In this document: positions 6,850 to 13,811 of the stretch, in pieces
Layout: each line of letters starts with the position of its first letter
Numbering within the stretch: position 1 is the first letter of the stretch
Translations under genes and position numbers: made by a program
Notes under the pieces: model-generated
What the model saw: only the letters and a program-made list of their open reading frames with translations
Database searches by the model: none
Told to the model about the DNA's origin: nothing
Assembly (NCBI GenBank): GCA_934196075.1
Contig: CAKPVW010000045.1
Coordinates: 1 to 16,335, forward strand
Length of the DNA: 16,335 nucleotides
Direction of reading: 5' to 3'
Source: an uncultured Anaerovibrio sp.
GTDB lineage: Bacteria > Bacillota > Negativicutes > Selenomonadales > Selenomonadaceae

Positions 6850-7224
6850 GGGACATATCTGACAACTTATCTGCATAACCTGCTCCATCATTTTGTGTAA
6901 CAGCTGAGTCTGAGGGGTATCTGCAGCTTTGTAGTAAACCTCTTTGCCTTCCCGACGGCTAATTATCAGTCCACTGGCCTTGAGTGGACGGAGATGATGG
7001 GAAATGGCTGGGCTGGACATATTCATCATGGCAGCAATATTTTGAACACATTCCTCACAATGACAAAGCAGCCAAAAAATCCGTAGGCGGGTAGAATCAC
7101 CTAATTGTTTGAAAATATCTGAAACAATGCGAAAATCCTCAACATGGTCAATATTGGCACAAAGAAAATCAAAGGCTATCTGGTTTTCATGGTGGTCATG
7201 GGGAAGTTGCTTTTCCTGACTCAT
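6844..7224 (-). CDS. ArsR/SmtB-family metal-sensing repressor
   Basis: This 126-residue winged-helix repressor belongs to the class that leaves DNA when it binds metal. The helix-turn-helix spans about 34-82 (QLGDSTRLRIFWLL, recognition helix SSPAISHHLRPL at 70-81) and the wing is RREGKEVYY (90-98). Possible metal ligands are unusually rich: His9, His11 and His12 in the N-terminal tail, Cys54, Cys56 and Cys59 in the position of the ELCVC motif of CadC/ArsR (LCHCEECV), and Cys121 and Cys124 at the C-terminus (CQIC). Together they resemble a soft-metal (Cd/Pb/Zn) sensor of the CadC type, though the exact site is inferred. The start is ATG 7224, with AGGGAG upstream. It diverges from the HMA protein and P1B-2 ATPase genes, so it almost certainly controls them and itself through the shared inverted repeats at 7256-7330. 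Confidence 0.92.
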   Translation of the reverse strand: MSQEKQLPHDHHENQIAFDFLCANIDHVEDFRIVSDIFKQLGDSTRLRIFWLLCHCEECVQNIAAMMNMSSPAISHHLRPLKASGLIISRREGKEVYYKAADTPQTQLLHKMMEQVMQISCQICPK

Positions 7225-7263
7225 TTATTTCAGCTCCCTATATTCATATCCAAGTCAGATAGC

Positions 7264-7292
7264 ATACCAATGAAAATTTTTCTCATTGGTAT
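7264..7292. repeat. 10-bp perfect inverted repeat (operator or arsR leader hairpin)
   Basis: ATACCAATGA (7264-7273) and TCATTGGTAT (7283-7292) are exact inverse complements around a 9-nt spacer. It ends at the first base of the forward -35 element. If the regulator is transcribed from the promoter at 7313-7341, this repeat is in its leader RNA and would fold as a hairpin. It may instead be a second repressor site. Confidence 0.75.
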
Positions 7293-7320
7293 TGACTTCT
7301 ATCTGTACATATATTATACT
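7292..7320 (+). promoter_or_regulatory. SigA promoter for the HMA protein and metal ATPase
   Basis: TTGACT (7292-7297), 17 bp, TATACT (7315-7320). The elements straddle the left arm of the 11-bp inverted repeat at 7297-7330, so repressor binding would exclude RNA polymerase. Confidence 0.8.
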
Positions 7321-7330
7321 ACAGATAGAA
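7297..7330. promoter_or_regulatory. 11-bp inverted repeat, probable ArsR-type operator
   Basis: TTCTATCTGTA (7297-7307) and TACAGATAGAA (7320-7330) are perfect inverse complements separated by 12 bp. The spacer holds the -10 elements of both divergent promoters. A third CAGATAG core occurs at 7256-7262. Spacing is wider than the classic 12-2-12 operator of the family, which is why binding by the neighbouring repressor is inferred, not certain. Confidence 0.7.
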
Positions 7331-7341
7331 CGATTAAACAA
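7313..7341 (-). promoter_or_regulatory. Candidate promoter of the ArsR-type regulator
   Basis: On the reverse strand, TTGTTT (7341-7336), 17 bp, TATAAT (7318-7313). The -10 overlaps the forward -10, and the leader would be about 80 nt. A closer alternative (-10 near 7243-7248) would start transcription inside the ribosome site, so I rejected it. Confidence 0.5.
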
Positions 7342-7386
7342 ATACTTAATTGTTAAATCAATGTATTTTAGAAAGGAGATTTTCAA

Positions 7387-7605
7387 ATGAAAAGAAGCTA
7401 TAAAATTGAGGTAGACTGTGCTAACTGTGCCAATCTTATGGAGGAGGCCACCAAGAAAACTGCTGGGGTAGCCAATGCTGTAGTGAATTTTATGACGCAG
7501 AAAATGATTGTAGAGTTTGAGGATGATCAAGACCCTAAGACTGTTATGCCTGAGGTATTGAAGAATTGTCGCAGGGTAGAATCTGATTGTGAGATTGAAT
7601 TCTAA
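7387..7605 (+). CDS. Stand-alone heavy-metal-associated (HMA) domain protein
   Basis: The 72-residue protein is a single HMA (ferredoxin-like) domain. The metal loop is DCANCANLMEE, with Cys11 and Cys14. The Asp directly before the CxxC is typical of the Zn/Cd/Pb HMA domains fused to ZntA/CadA pumps, whereas copper chaperones usually read GMTCxxC. Two more Cys (61, 68) lie in the acidic C-terminal end. AAAGGAG precedes the ATG by 9 nt. The pump gene follows after 80 nt and lacks an N-terminal HMA domain, so this protein probably works in trans as the pump's detached metal-binding domain or chaperone. It shares the promoter at 7292-7320. Confidence 0.9.
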   Translation: MKRSYKIEVDCANCANLMEEATKKTAGVANAVVNFMTQKMIVEFEDDQDPKTVMPEVLKNCRRVESDCEIEF

Positions 7606-7633
7606 ATTGTAGGCTTGACTAGTTAGAGTATTT

Positions 7634-7662
7634 TTGAGTATCGATTAATCCTGTGGTAGAAT
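7634..7662 (+). promoter_or_regulatory. Candidate internal promoter for the metal ATPase
   Basis: TTGAGT (7634-7639), 17 bp, TAGAAT (7657-7662) preceded by TGG, making an extended -10. It lies in the 80-nt gap between the HMA gene and the pump and could give the pump some transcription free of the main operator. Confidence 0.5.
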
Positions 7663-7685
7663 ATTCAGTATTCGGGAGGTAGGCA

Positions 7686-9572
7686 ATGAACAAAAAACAA
7701 AAGCTGATGCTAAAACGTATTATCATAGCTAGCCTTTTGACAATATTGCTGCAGTTTGTACCTGTTACTGGTGTGTTGCAGCTAATATGTTTCTTGGCAG
7801 TATATGGTATTATCGGCTATGATATACTTCTGAAATCCTGGAAGGGAATTTGCAATAAGCAGGTCTTTGATGAGAATTTCCTGATGGCAGTAGCTACCAT
7901 AGGCGCCTTTGCTTTGGCAATTTATGAACAAAGTGGAGATTACAATGAAGCCATTGCAGTTATGCTGTTTTATCAGATTGGTGAGCTATTCCAAAGCTAT
8001 GCAGTTGGCAAAAGTCGGCGCAATATTACAGCCCTGATGGATATCCGCCCAGATTATGCTAATATTGAAGTCAATGGACAGCTTAACAAAGTTGATCCCT
8101 ATGATGTGGCTGTGGGAGATATCATTGTAGTTCAGCCAGGAGAAAAAATTCCCTTGGATGGAATTGTCGTAGAGGGCAAGGCCAGTCTTGACACCAGTGC
8201 CCTTACTGGTGAAAGTGTACCACGCAATGCTGTGGTAGGGGATGAAATCATTAGTGGCTGTATCAATACTAATGGAGTGTTGAAAATTCGTACTACCAAG
8301 GAATTTGATGATTCCACAGTAGCTAAAATTTTGGAACTGGTGGAAAATGCCACCTCCCGTAAGTCCAAATCTGAGAATTTTATTTCCAAATTTGCCCGGG
8401 TATATACGCCATTTGTCTGCTATAGTGCCTTAGCCTTGGCCATATTGCCGCCTTTGGCTAATTTGTTTATTTGGCAGGTTGGGGCAGATTGGGATATTTG
8501 GGTATATAGGGCCTTAACTTTCTTGGTAATCAGCTGTCCTTGTGCCTTGGTTATAAGTGTACCACTAAGCTTTTTCGCCGGTATTGGTGGTGCCAGCAAG
8601 GAGGGCATTTTGGTTAAAGGCTCCAATTATCTGGAAGCCCTGTCCAAGACAAAATATGTGGTTTTCGACAAAACCGGCACCTTGACACACGGCGTTTTTC
8701 AGGTTAGTGCTGTACATCACAATATTCTGGCCCAGGAAAAGCTGTTGGAATATGCAGCCTTGGCAGAATGTGCGTCCTCCCATCCCATCAGCCTGAGTCT
8801 GCAACGGGCCCATAAGGGAGAGATAGACAGAAATAGAGTTACAGATATTCAGGAAATCAGCGGTCATGGTATTGTGGCCAAGGTAGATGGAAAATCTGTA
8901 GCTGTAGGTAATGACAAGTTGATGGATCAGCTTCATGTAGCATATAAAAGCTGTCATAGCACTGGCACCATTATTCATATTGCTATTAATAATGAATATG
9001 GGGGACATATTGTAATTTCCGATGTTGTTAAGCCTCAATCAAAGGAAGCAATTCAGGCTCTAAAAAAGGCTGGTATCAAAAAAACTGTTATGCTTACTGG
9101 TGATAGAGATTCCGTAGCTCAAGCGGTTGCTCATGAGCTGGCTATTGATGAGGTACACAGTCAGCTGCTGCCAGCCGACAAGGTTACACAGGTGGAAAAT
9201 TTGTTATCTGCCAAGGAACAGGATAGCAATTTGGCCTTTGTGGGCGATGGTATTAACGACGCCCCTGTGCTGACTAGAGCAGATATTGGTATTGCCATGG
9301 GAGCAATGGGCTCTGATGCGGCTATTGAAGCTGCTGATGTAGTTCTTATGGATGATAATCCAAGAAACATTGCCAAGGCCATTAATATAGCAAAGAAATG
9401 TATGAGCATTGTTTACGAAAATATTATTTTTGCCATTGGCATCAAGGCTCTGTGCTTGCTTCTTGGGGCCGTAGGTATAGCAAATATGTGGTTTGCTATA
9501 TTTGCTGATGTAGGAGTTATGATTCTGGCAGTATTGAATGCTATTCGTGCCCTAAATGTAAAAAATTGTTAA
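7686..9572 (+). CDS. cadA: P1B-2 type Zn/Cd/Pb-exporting ATPase without its own HMA domain
   Basis: This membrane pump of 628 residues uses ATP to expel soft divalent metals. In order: two N-terminal hydrophobic segments (about 11-48), a further pair (about 65-105) with Glu100 in YQIGELF, actuator motif TGES (174-177), metal channel CPC (284-286), phosphorylation site DKTGTLT with Asp328, the P1B marker His-Pro (366-367), hinge GDGINDAP (520-527), and a final pair of segments with Lys587 and Asp608 (FADVG). Glu100, CPC, Lys587 and Asp608 match the Zn/Cd/Pb group (ZntA: Glu202, CPC, Lys693, Asp714), not the copper group. cadA and zntA are both used for such pumps. The N-terminus begins directly with the membrane part, with no CxxC domain; that is supplied by the preceding gene. 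The start is ATG 7686 with GGGAGG 6 nt upstream. Confidence 0.93.
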   Translation: MNKKQKLMLKRIIIASLLTILLQFVPVTGVLQLICFLAVYGIIGYDILLKSWKGICNKQVFDENFLMAVATIGAFALAIYEQSGDYNEAIAVMLFYQIGELFQSYAVGKSRRNITALMDIRPDYANIEVNGQLNKVDPYDVAVGDIIVVQPGEKIPLDGIVVEGKASLDTSALTGESVPRNAVVGDEIISGCINTNGVLKIRTTKEFDDSTVAKILELVENATSRKSKSENFISKFARVYTPFVCYSALALAILPPLANLFIWQVGADWDIWVYRALTFLVISCPCALVISVPLSFFAGIGGASKEGILVKGSNYLEALSKTKYVVFDKTGTLTHGVFQVSAVHHNILAQEKLLEYAALAECASSHPISLSLQRAHKGEIDRNRVTDIQEISGHGIVAKVDGKSVAVGNDKLMDQLHVAYKSCHSTGTIIHIAINNEYGGHIVISDVVKPQSKEAIQALKKAGIKKTVMLTGDRDSVAQAVAHELAIDEVHSQLLPADKVTQVENLLSAKEQDSNLAFVGDGINDAPVLTRADIGIAMGAMGSDAAIEAADVVLMDDNPRNIAKAINIAKKCMSIVYENIIFAIGIKALCLLLGAVGIANMWFAIFADVGVMILAVLNAIRALNVKNC

Positions 9573-9596
9573 ATTATCATTCTGACTAAAGTACAT

Positions 9597-9686
9597 ATCC
9601 CCTTTGAGATGCTGTTTTTTGTAGCGACCTCGTTGGAAAAACTGACAAGGCTATGGCAAACAGCATTTCCTAGGGGATTTTGTTTT
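9597..9686 (+). terminator. Large branched terminator after the metal ATPase
   Basis: ATCCCCT (9597-9603) pairs with AGGGGAT (9672-9678). After a 2x2 internal loop, a 12-bp stem (9606-9617 with 9658-9669) follows, then TTTGTTTTT (9678-9686). The 40-nt apical part can itself fold (GTAGC 9621-9625 with GCTAT 9650-9654; CCTCGTT 9628-9634 with GACAAGG 9643-9649), which is more elaborate than a plain terminator. Confidence 0.75.
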
Positions 9687-9717
9687 TGATGAAAAAATAA
9701 TATACAAGTTGAGCAAA

Positions 9718-9747
9718 TTGGACTATAATAAAGAATATATATATAAT
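9718..9747 (+). promoter_or_regulatory. SigA promoter of the ketopantoate-reductase-family gene
   Basis: TTGGAC (9718-9723), 18 bp, TATAAT (9742-9747), in a very AT-rich stretch. Transcription would begin near 9754, just upstream of the AGGAGG ribosome site. Confidence 0.6.
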
Positions 9748-9771
9748 ATGTATTGATAGGAGGTCATCATT

Positions 9772-10728
9772 ATGGAGATTAAATCAGTAGCTGTTCTGGG
9801 GGCAGGGGCAGTTGGTTCCTATATAATTCAAGGTCTGGCTAATAAACCAGGTATAACTTTAGGCGTTGTGGCTACAGGAGAGCGGGCTCAGCGCCTTGAG
9901 CAAGGCTGCAAAATAAACAATGTAGTTTATCATCCTCAGGTGTGGAGCCCCAAGGAGGCTCATAATGTTGACCTTTTGATAGTAGCGCTGAAATATGGTG
10001 CTTTGCCTGGCACTTTGGATGATATTAAAGCTATTGCTGGCGAGAATACCACTGTTATGAGTTTGATGAATGGTGTGGACAGTGAAGATATTATTGCTTC
10101 TGTTGTTGGTCAGGAAAAATTACTCTATTCTCTTATCAAAATAGCTTCTCACAAGGAACAGGATGAATATATTTTTGATACTGATGCTACCATTGGCATT
10201 ATACTTGGTGAGCTGCAGGCTCCTTTTGCAAGCAAGCGAATCCAAGCTATAGAAAAGCTTTTTGCTGATACCCATATTCATTACCGGGTAACTGAGCATA
10301 TCCTAGAGGAAATTTGGAGCAAATTCCGCCTCAATGTCACCAATAATTTACCTCAGGCCATTTTGGGAGCTGGCGTTGGCTGTTATAGGGATAGTCAACA
10401 TATGAAATTTATTAGCAAGGCTTTGCGCCATGAACTGGAGGCTATAGCTCAGGCCAAGGGTATAGATATTTCACTGGCAGAAAAATCAGCTGTCAAGGGC
10501 TGTCCGGTACCACCAGCTGCTAGATATTCTACGTTACAGGATTTGGATGCCGGCAGACATACAGAAATAGATATGTTCTCTGGGGCTTTGATAAAAATGG
10601 GACAGGAGTTGGGGATACCTACGCCATATAATGAATATACTTATCATATGATTAAGGCTTTGGAGGAAAAGAATGATAGCCTTTTTGATTATGCTGGTAA
10701 AAATCAACCAACAACCTGTGCTAAATAA
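9772..10728 (+). CDS. Ketopantoate reductase family (ApbA/PanE) oxidoreductase
   Basis: The family reduces 2-dehydropantoate to pantoate with NADPH, a step to coenzyme A; paralogues act on other 2-oxoacids. The 318-residue product has the usual length. The Rossmann motif GAGAVG is at 10-15. Residues matching the E. coli active site are present: Asn100 in MNG, Lys184 in EEIWSKF, Asn188, Asn192, and Glu265 in GRHTEID. All catalytic positions are kept, so the enzyme should be active. However, panB and panC are not next to it, the Lys-Asn region is followed by an Asn-Asn-Leu-Pro variant, and it stands alone with its own promoter. I therefore leave the gene symbol open. ATG 9772 is preceded by AGGAGG 9 nt upstream. 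Confidence 0.85.
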   Translation: MEIKSVAVLGAGAVGSYIIQGLANKPGITLGVVATGERAQRLEQGCKINNVVYHPQVWSPKEAHNVDLLIVALKYGALPGTLDDIKAIAGENTTVMSLMNGVDSEDIIASVVGQEKLLYSLIKIASHKEQDEYIFDTDATIGIILGELQAPFASKRIQAIEKLFADTHIHYRVTEHILEEIWSKFRLNVTNNLPQAILGAGVGCYRDSQHMKFISKALRHELEAIAQAKGIDISLAEKSAVKGCPVPPAARYSTLQDLDAGRHTEIDMFSGALIKMGQELGIPTPYNEYTYHMIKALEEKNDSLFDYAGKNQPTTCAK

Positions 10729-10769
10729 AAACTGTGAGCAAAAATAAATTGAACATTTCACGTTGTTAG

Positions 10770-10798
10770 GCAGGATTTTACATATTTGTATCGAATTA
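10770..10798 (+). promoter_or_regulatory. SigH-type promoter before the sulfite reductase-like gene
   Basis: GCAGGATTT (10770-10778), 11 bp, ATCGAATTA (10790-10798) matches the Bacillus SigH consensus RNAGGAWWW-n11-12-RNNGAATWW at every position. AGGA-to-GAAT spacing is 21 nt. No comparable SigA promoter is visible in the 111-nt gap. Transcription would start near 10805, about 35 nt before the ATG. Confidence 0.7.
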
Positions 10799-10839
10799 AT
10801 AAGCAGTAGTAAAGTTTAGATTAGGAGAGGTGTATTAAT

Positions 10840-12372
10840 ATGAAGATTATTCCAGAATCTGACTGGAAGGAAGATATGAAGGTTTTTCGAGAAGCGGCGG
10901 CCAAATATTACGCTGGAGAATTGAAAAGAGCAGAATACAAGGGGATTTCCGGTAAATTTGGCAGTTACGCCCAAAAGGGAGATACACCTCTCAGTATGTT
11001 GCGGCTGAGAATGCCAGCAGGCAGGCTTACACCAAAAAAAATGGCCTTTATTGCTGATGCTGTAAGAAAATATGCTATCAATAAAATGAAATTCACTACC
11101 TGCCAAACTGTGCAGCTGCACAATTTGGCTTTGGAGCCAGTGTGTCAGATTATGGAGGATGCTCTGCAGGTGGGAATTGTTACAGTAGGCGGTGGTGGAG
11201 ATTTTCCTCGCAACACGACTTGTTCTCCTTTATCTGGACTAGATAAGGATGAATACTTTGATGTTATGCCTTATGCAGAGGCTGCTGGTCAATATGCTAT
11301 GCAGTTTATTAATGCGGAGAAGATGCCTCGTAAATATAAAATAGGCTTTTCCAGCTCTCCTAAAAACCAGTCCCATGCCACCATGCGTGATTTGGGCTTT
11401 GCTGCTCGTCCTGATGGTAAATTTGATGTGTACAGCGCAGGTGGTCTTGGCTTAAATCCAATGATAGGTGTTAAGGTAGCTGAGGCTGTGGAGCCAAAGG
11501 ATATTTTGAAATACGTTCGCGCTATGTGGGTGTTGTTCCGTACCTATGGAGATTATAAGAATCGTATGAGAGCTAGGAGTCGCTTTATGCAGGAAACTCT
11601 AGGCGGACCAGAGAATTACCGTAAGGCATTTCTGGAAAAACTGGCAGAGGTAGAGGGGACTGACGATTTCAATTTTGAAATTCATCAGGAGATTGTTACC
11701 AAGGTTGGTTCAGGTACTATTCAGCATCCAAGAGCCATTCCTCAAAAGCAGGAGGGACTTTATAGTGTAATATGGCATCCATTAGGAGGCTGTCCAAATC
11801 CAGATATTTTCTGTCAGGTTAGTGATGCCCTGCAGAAGGTAGAGGCTGGAGAGATTAGATTGGCTTTGGATGAGACTGCTTATATTGTTAATCTGAATGC
11901 TCAGGAGGCTGAGAAATTTATACAGCTTACTGCTAGTGATTCAGCTCGTTCTCAATTTGAAATGGCTTCAGCCTGCATTGGCTCCTCTATATGTCAGCAG
12001 GGAGTAAGGGATTCTCAGGCTGTTTTGATGGCATCCATAAAGGCAGTGCGGGAGGCAGGCATACCTGATGGAGCATTGCCTGCTATCCATATTTCTGGCT
12101 GTCCTGGCTCCTGTGCTACCCCGCAGTTGGCTGTAATAGGCTTCCGTGGGGCAGTTAAGGAGAGACAATCAGCTTGGCTGCTAACTATTAACGGCTGCGC
12201 ATTGCAGGACAAGGAGGTATTTGGAAAGGAGGTAGGTGTGATATTCGAGACAGAAGTTCCAGATTTCCTAGTAGCTTTGGGGAGAGCTGTAGGAGATAGT
12301 GGATTGGATTTTGCCAGCTGGCTGCAAGCAAATCCAGGGGGGATTCAGAAAGCAGCGGAGCCATTTGTTTAA
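10840..12372 (+). CDS. Siroheme/[4Fe-4S] nitrite/sulfite reductase family protein, sulfite reductase-like
   Basis: The family makes six-electron reductions of sulfite to sulfide or nitrite to ammonia. The 510-residue protein shows the two-repeat plan of ferredoxin-like and siroheme domains. The cofactor motif is complete: Cys379-x5-Cys385 (ACIGSSICQQG) and Cys421-x3-Cys425 (SGCPGSCA). Anion-binding residues can be matched to E. coli CysI: an Arg in LRLRMPAG (55-57), Arg124 in PRNTTC, and Lys165 and Lys167 in PRKYK. Nitrite reductases usually have Asn in place of the second Lys, so sulfite is favoured. One oddity: the conserved TTRQ motif reads TTCQ (Cys88). No flavoprotein partner (CysJ) or siroheme gene lies nearby; electrons may come from ferredoxin. 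ATG 10840 follows AGGAGAGG. glcD starts 51 nt after the stop, likely in the same transcript. The physiological role (assimilation, detoxification, electron sink) is open. Confidence 0.88.
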   Translation: MKIIPESDWKEDMKVFREAAAKYYAGELKRAEYKGISGKFGSYAQKGDTPLSMLRLRMPAGRLTPKKMAFIADAVRKYAINKMKFTTCQTVQLHNLALEPVCQIMEDALQVGIVTVGGGGDFPRNTTCSPLSGLDKDEYFDVMPYAEAAGQYAMQFINAEKMPRKYKIGFSSSPKNQSHATMRDLGFAARPDGKFDVYSAGGLGLNPMIGVKVAEAVEPKDILKYVRAMWVLFRTYGDYKNRMRARSRFMQETLGGPENYRKAFLEKLAEVEGTDDFNFEIHQEIVTKVGSGTIQHPRAIPQKQEGLYSVIWHPLGGCPNPDIFCQVSDALQKVEAGEIRLALDETAYIVNLNAQEAEKFIQLTASDSARSQFEMASACIGSSICQQGVRDSQAVLMASIKAVREAGIPDGALPAIHISGCPGSCATPQLAVIGFRGAVKERQSAWLLTINGCALQDKEVFGKEVGVIFETEVPDFLVALGRAVGDSGLDFASWLQANPGGIQKAAEPFV

Positions 12373-12423
12373 CGGGGAAGTTAAGGGGTAATTTATGTAT
12401 GAGTAGTTAGAAGGAGAGTAGCT

Positions 12424-13809
12424 ATGGATAAGAACCAGTTGATTACCGCCATGGAGGAAATTGTTGGCAAGGAGCATGTTTTACATACGCCTGAGGCCCT
12501 TTACGAGTATTCCTATGATGCTACACCTGGACATTCCTATATGCCAGATGTAGTAGTGTCTCCTGAAAATACCCAGGAGGTTTCCCAGATTATGAAATAT
12601 GCTAACCAGCATAAAATTCCTGTTTATCCTCGTGGTTCAGGCACTAATCTATCAGCAGGTACAGCACCATTAAATGGAGGTATTGTATTGCTGATGCTGA
12701 GATTTGACAAAATACTTGATTTGGATCTGGAAAATCTCATTGCCGAGGTAGAGGTGGGCGTTATCGTACAGGATATTAACGACTATATTGCCCCATATGG
12801 ATTGATTTATCCGCCTGATCCAGGCACAGTAAAAACTGCTAGCCTAGGCGGTACTATTGCGGAAAATTCCGGCGGTCTGCGAGGGCTGAAGTATGGTATT
12901 ACCAAAAATTATGTTCAGGGGCTGGAGGTAGTTTTGGCCAATGGCGATATTATTCATACTGGCGGCAAAAACGTTAAGGATGTATCAGGCTATGATATGA
13001 CCAAGCTTTTTACCGGTTCCGAGGGAACTCTTGGTATTGTTACCAAGGCTTTGCTGAAGCTGGTACCTGCTCCTGAGGCCACCAAGAGTATGATTGCTAT
13101 TTTTGATTCCCTTGATGATGCTGGTAAAGCTGTATCTGGTATTATTGCAGCCAAGATTATTCCTGCCACTCTGGAGATTCTAGATAATGCTACTATTCGC
13201 ACTGTTGAGGATTTTATGCATGTAGGTCTGCCAGTGGATGCAGATGCTATCCTGCTTATAGAGGTAGATGGCAATCCTATTGTGGTAGAGGATGAAAAGA
13301 CCAAGGTATTGGCGGTATTGAAGGAAAACAATGCTCGAGAGGTTACTCTGGCCAAATCACCAGAACATAAAGCTCAGTTGTGGACTGCCCGCCGTATGGC
13401 TCTGCCATGTCTGGCTAAGCTGCGTCCTACTACTTTTGTTGAAGATGCTACCATACCTAGAAGCAAAATTCCTCAGTTTCTGAATATTGTAAAGAAGGCT
13501 TCCAAGGATCATAATGTAACGATTGGTACTTTTGGTCACGCAGGCGATGGCAATATGCATCCAACCATTGTATGTGATTTGCGGGATAGCGATGAAATGA
13601 AACGTGTACATGCGGCTATGGATGATATTTTTAAGGGAGCCTTGTCCTTGGGAGGAACTCTTTCCGGAGAACATGGTATTGGTCTGGGTAAGCTGCCTTG
13701 GATGGAGCAGCAGCATGGTCCGGAAGGTATGAATGCCATGAAGGCTATTAAGCGCGCTTTGGATCCTAATTTGATTTTGAATCCAGGTAAATTGCTAGGG
13801 GAGTGTTGA
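12424..13809 (+). CDS. glcD: FAD-linked 2-hydroxyacid dehydrogenase, GlcD type
   Basis: GlcD-like flavoproteins oxidise D-lactate, glycolate or related 2-hydroxyacids and pass electrons to an Fe-S partner. The 461-residue protein has an FAD-binding PCMH domain (about 38-215: PRGSGTNLSAGT at 69-80, PPDPGTV at 130-136, GGTIAENSGG at 142-151, VSGYDMTKLFTGSEGTLG at 187-204) and the C-terminal oxidase domain with GHAGDGNMH (371-379) and GEHGIG (415-420), whose His residues hold the substrate or metal. The length fits GlcD and D-lactate dehydrogenases of this group. It is followed 2 nt after its stop by a GlcF-like protein, without glcE or the electron-transfer flavoprotein genes that mark electron-bifurcating lactate dehydrogenase. 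The ribosome site AGAAGGAGA ends 6 nt before the ATG. Which acid it oxidises is not visible. Confidence 0.92.
   Translation: MDKNQLITAMEEIVGKEHVLHTPEALYEYSYDATPGHSYMPDVVVSPENTQEVSQIMKYANQHKIPVYPRGSGTNLSAGTAPLNGGIVLLMLRFDKILDLDLENLIAEVEVGVIVQDINDYIAPYGLIYPPDPGTVKTASLGGTIAENSGGLRGLKYGITKNYVQGLEVVLANGDIIHTGGKNVKDVSGYDMTKLFTGSEGTLGIVTKALLKLVPAPEATKSMIAIFDSLDDAGKAVSGIIAAKIIPATLEILDNATIRTVEDFMHVGLPVDADAILLIEVDGNPIVVEDEKTKVLAVLKENNAREVTLAKSPEHKAQLWTARRMALPCLAKLRPTTFVEDATIPRSKIPQFLNIVKKASKDHNVTIGTFGHAGDGNMHPTIVCDLRDSDEMKRVHAAMDDIFKGALSLGGTLSGEHGIGLGKLPWMEQQHGPEGMNAMKAIKRALDPNLILNPGKLLGEC
13797..13803 (+). promoter_or_regulatory. Ribosome binding site fixing the glcF start
   Basis: AGGGGAG within the end of glcD lies 8 nt before ATG 13812. 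GTG 13803, in frame, would overlap the glcD stop and has no site of its own, so ATG is preferred. Confidence 0.7.
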
Positions 13810-13811
13810 TT

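Noticed and set aside
7243..7270. Reverse-strand promoter TTGGTA-16-TATGAA close to the ArsR-type gene
   Set aside because: Transcription would begin within the gene's ribosome site, so the promoter at 7313-7341 is preferred.
10840..12372. Assignment as a dissimilatory nitrite reductase
   Set aside because: The two substrate lysines favour sulfite, and no nitrate or nitrite transport or reduction genes are near. The role is left open between assimilation and detoxification.
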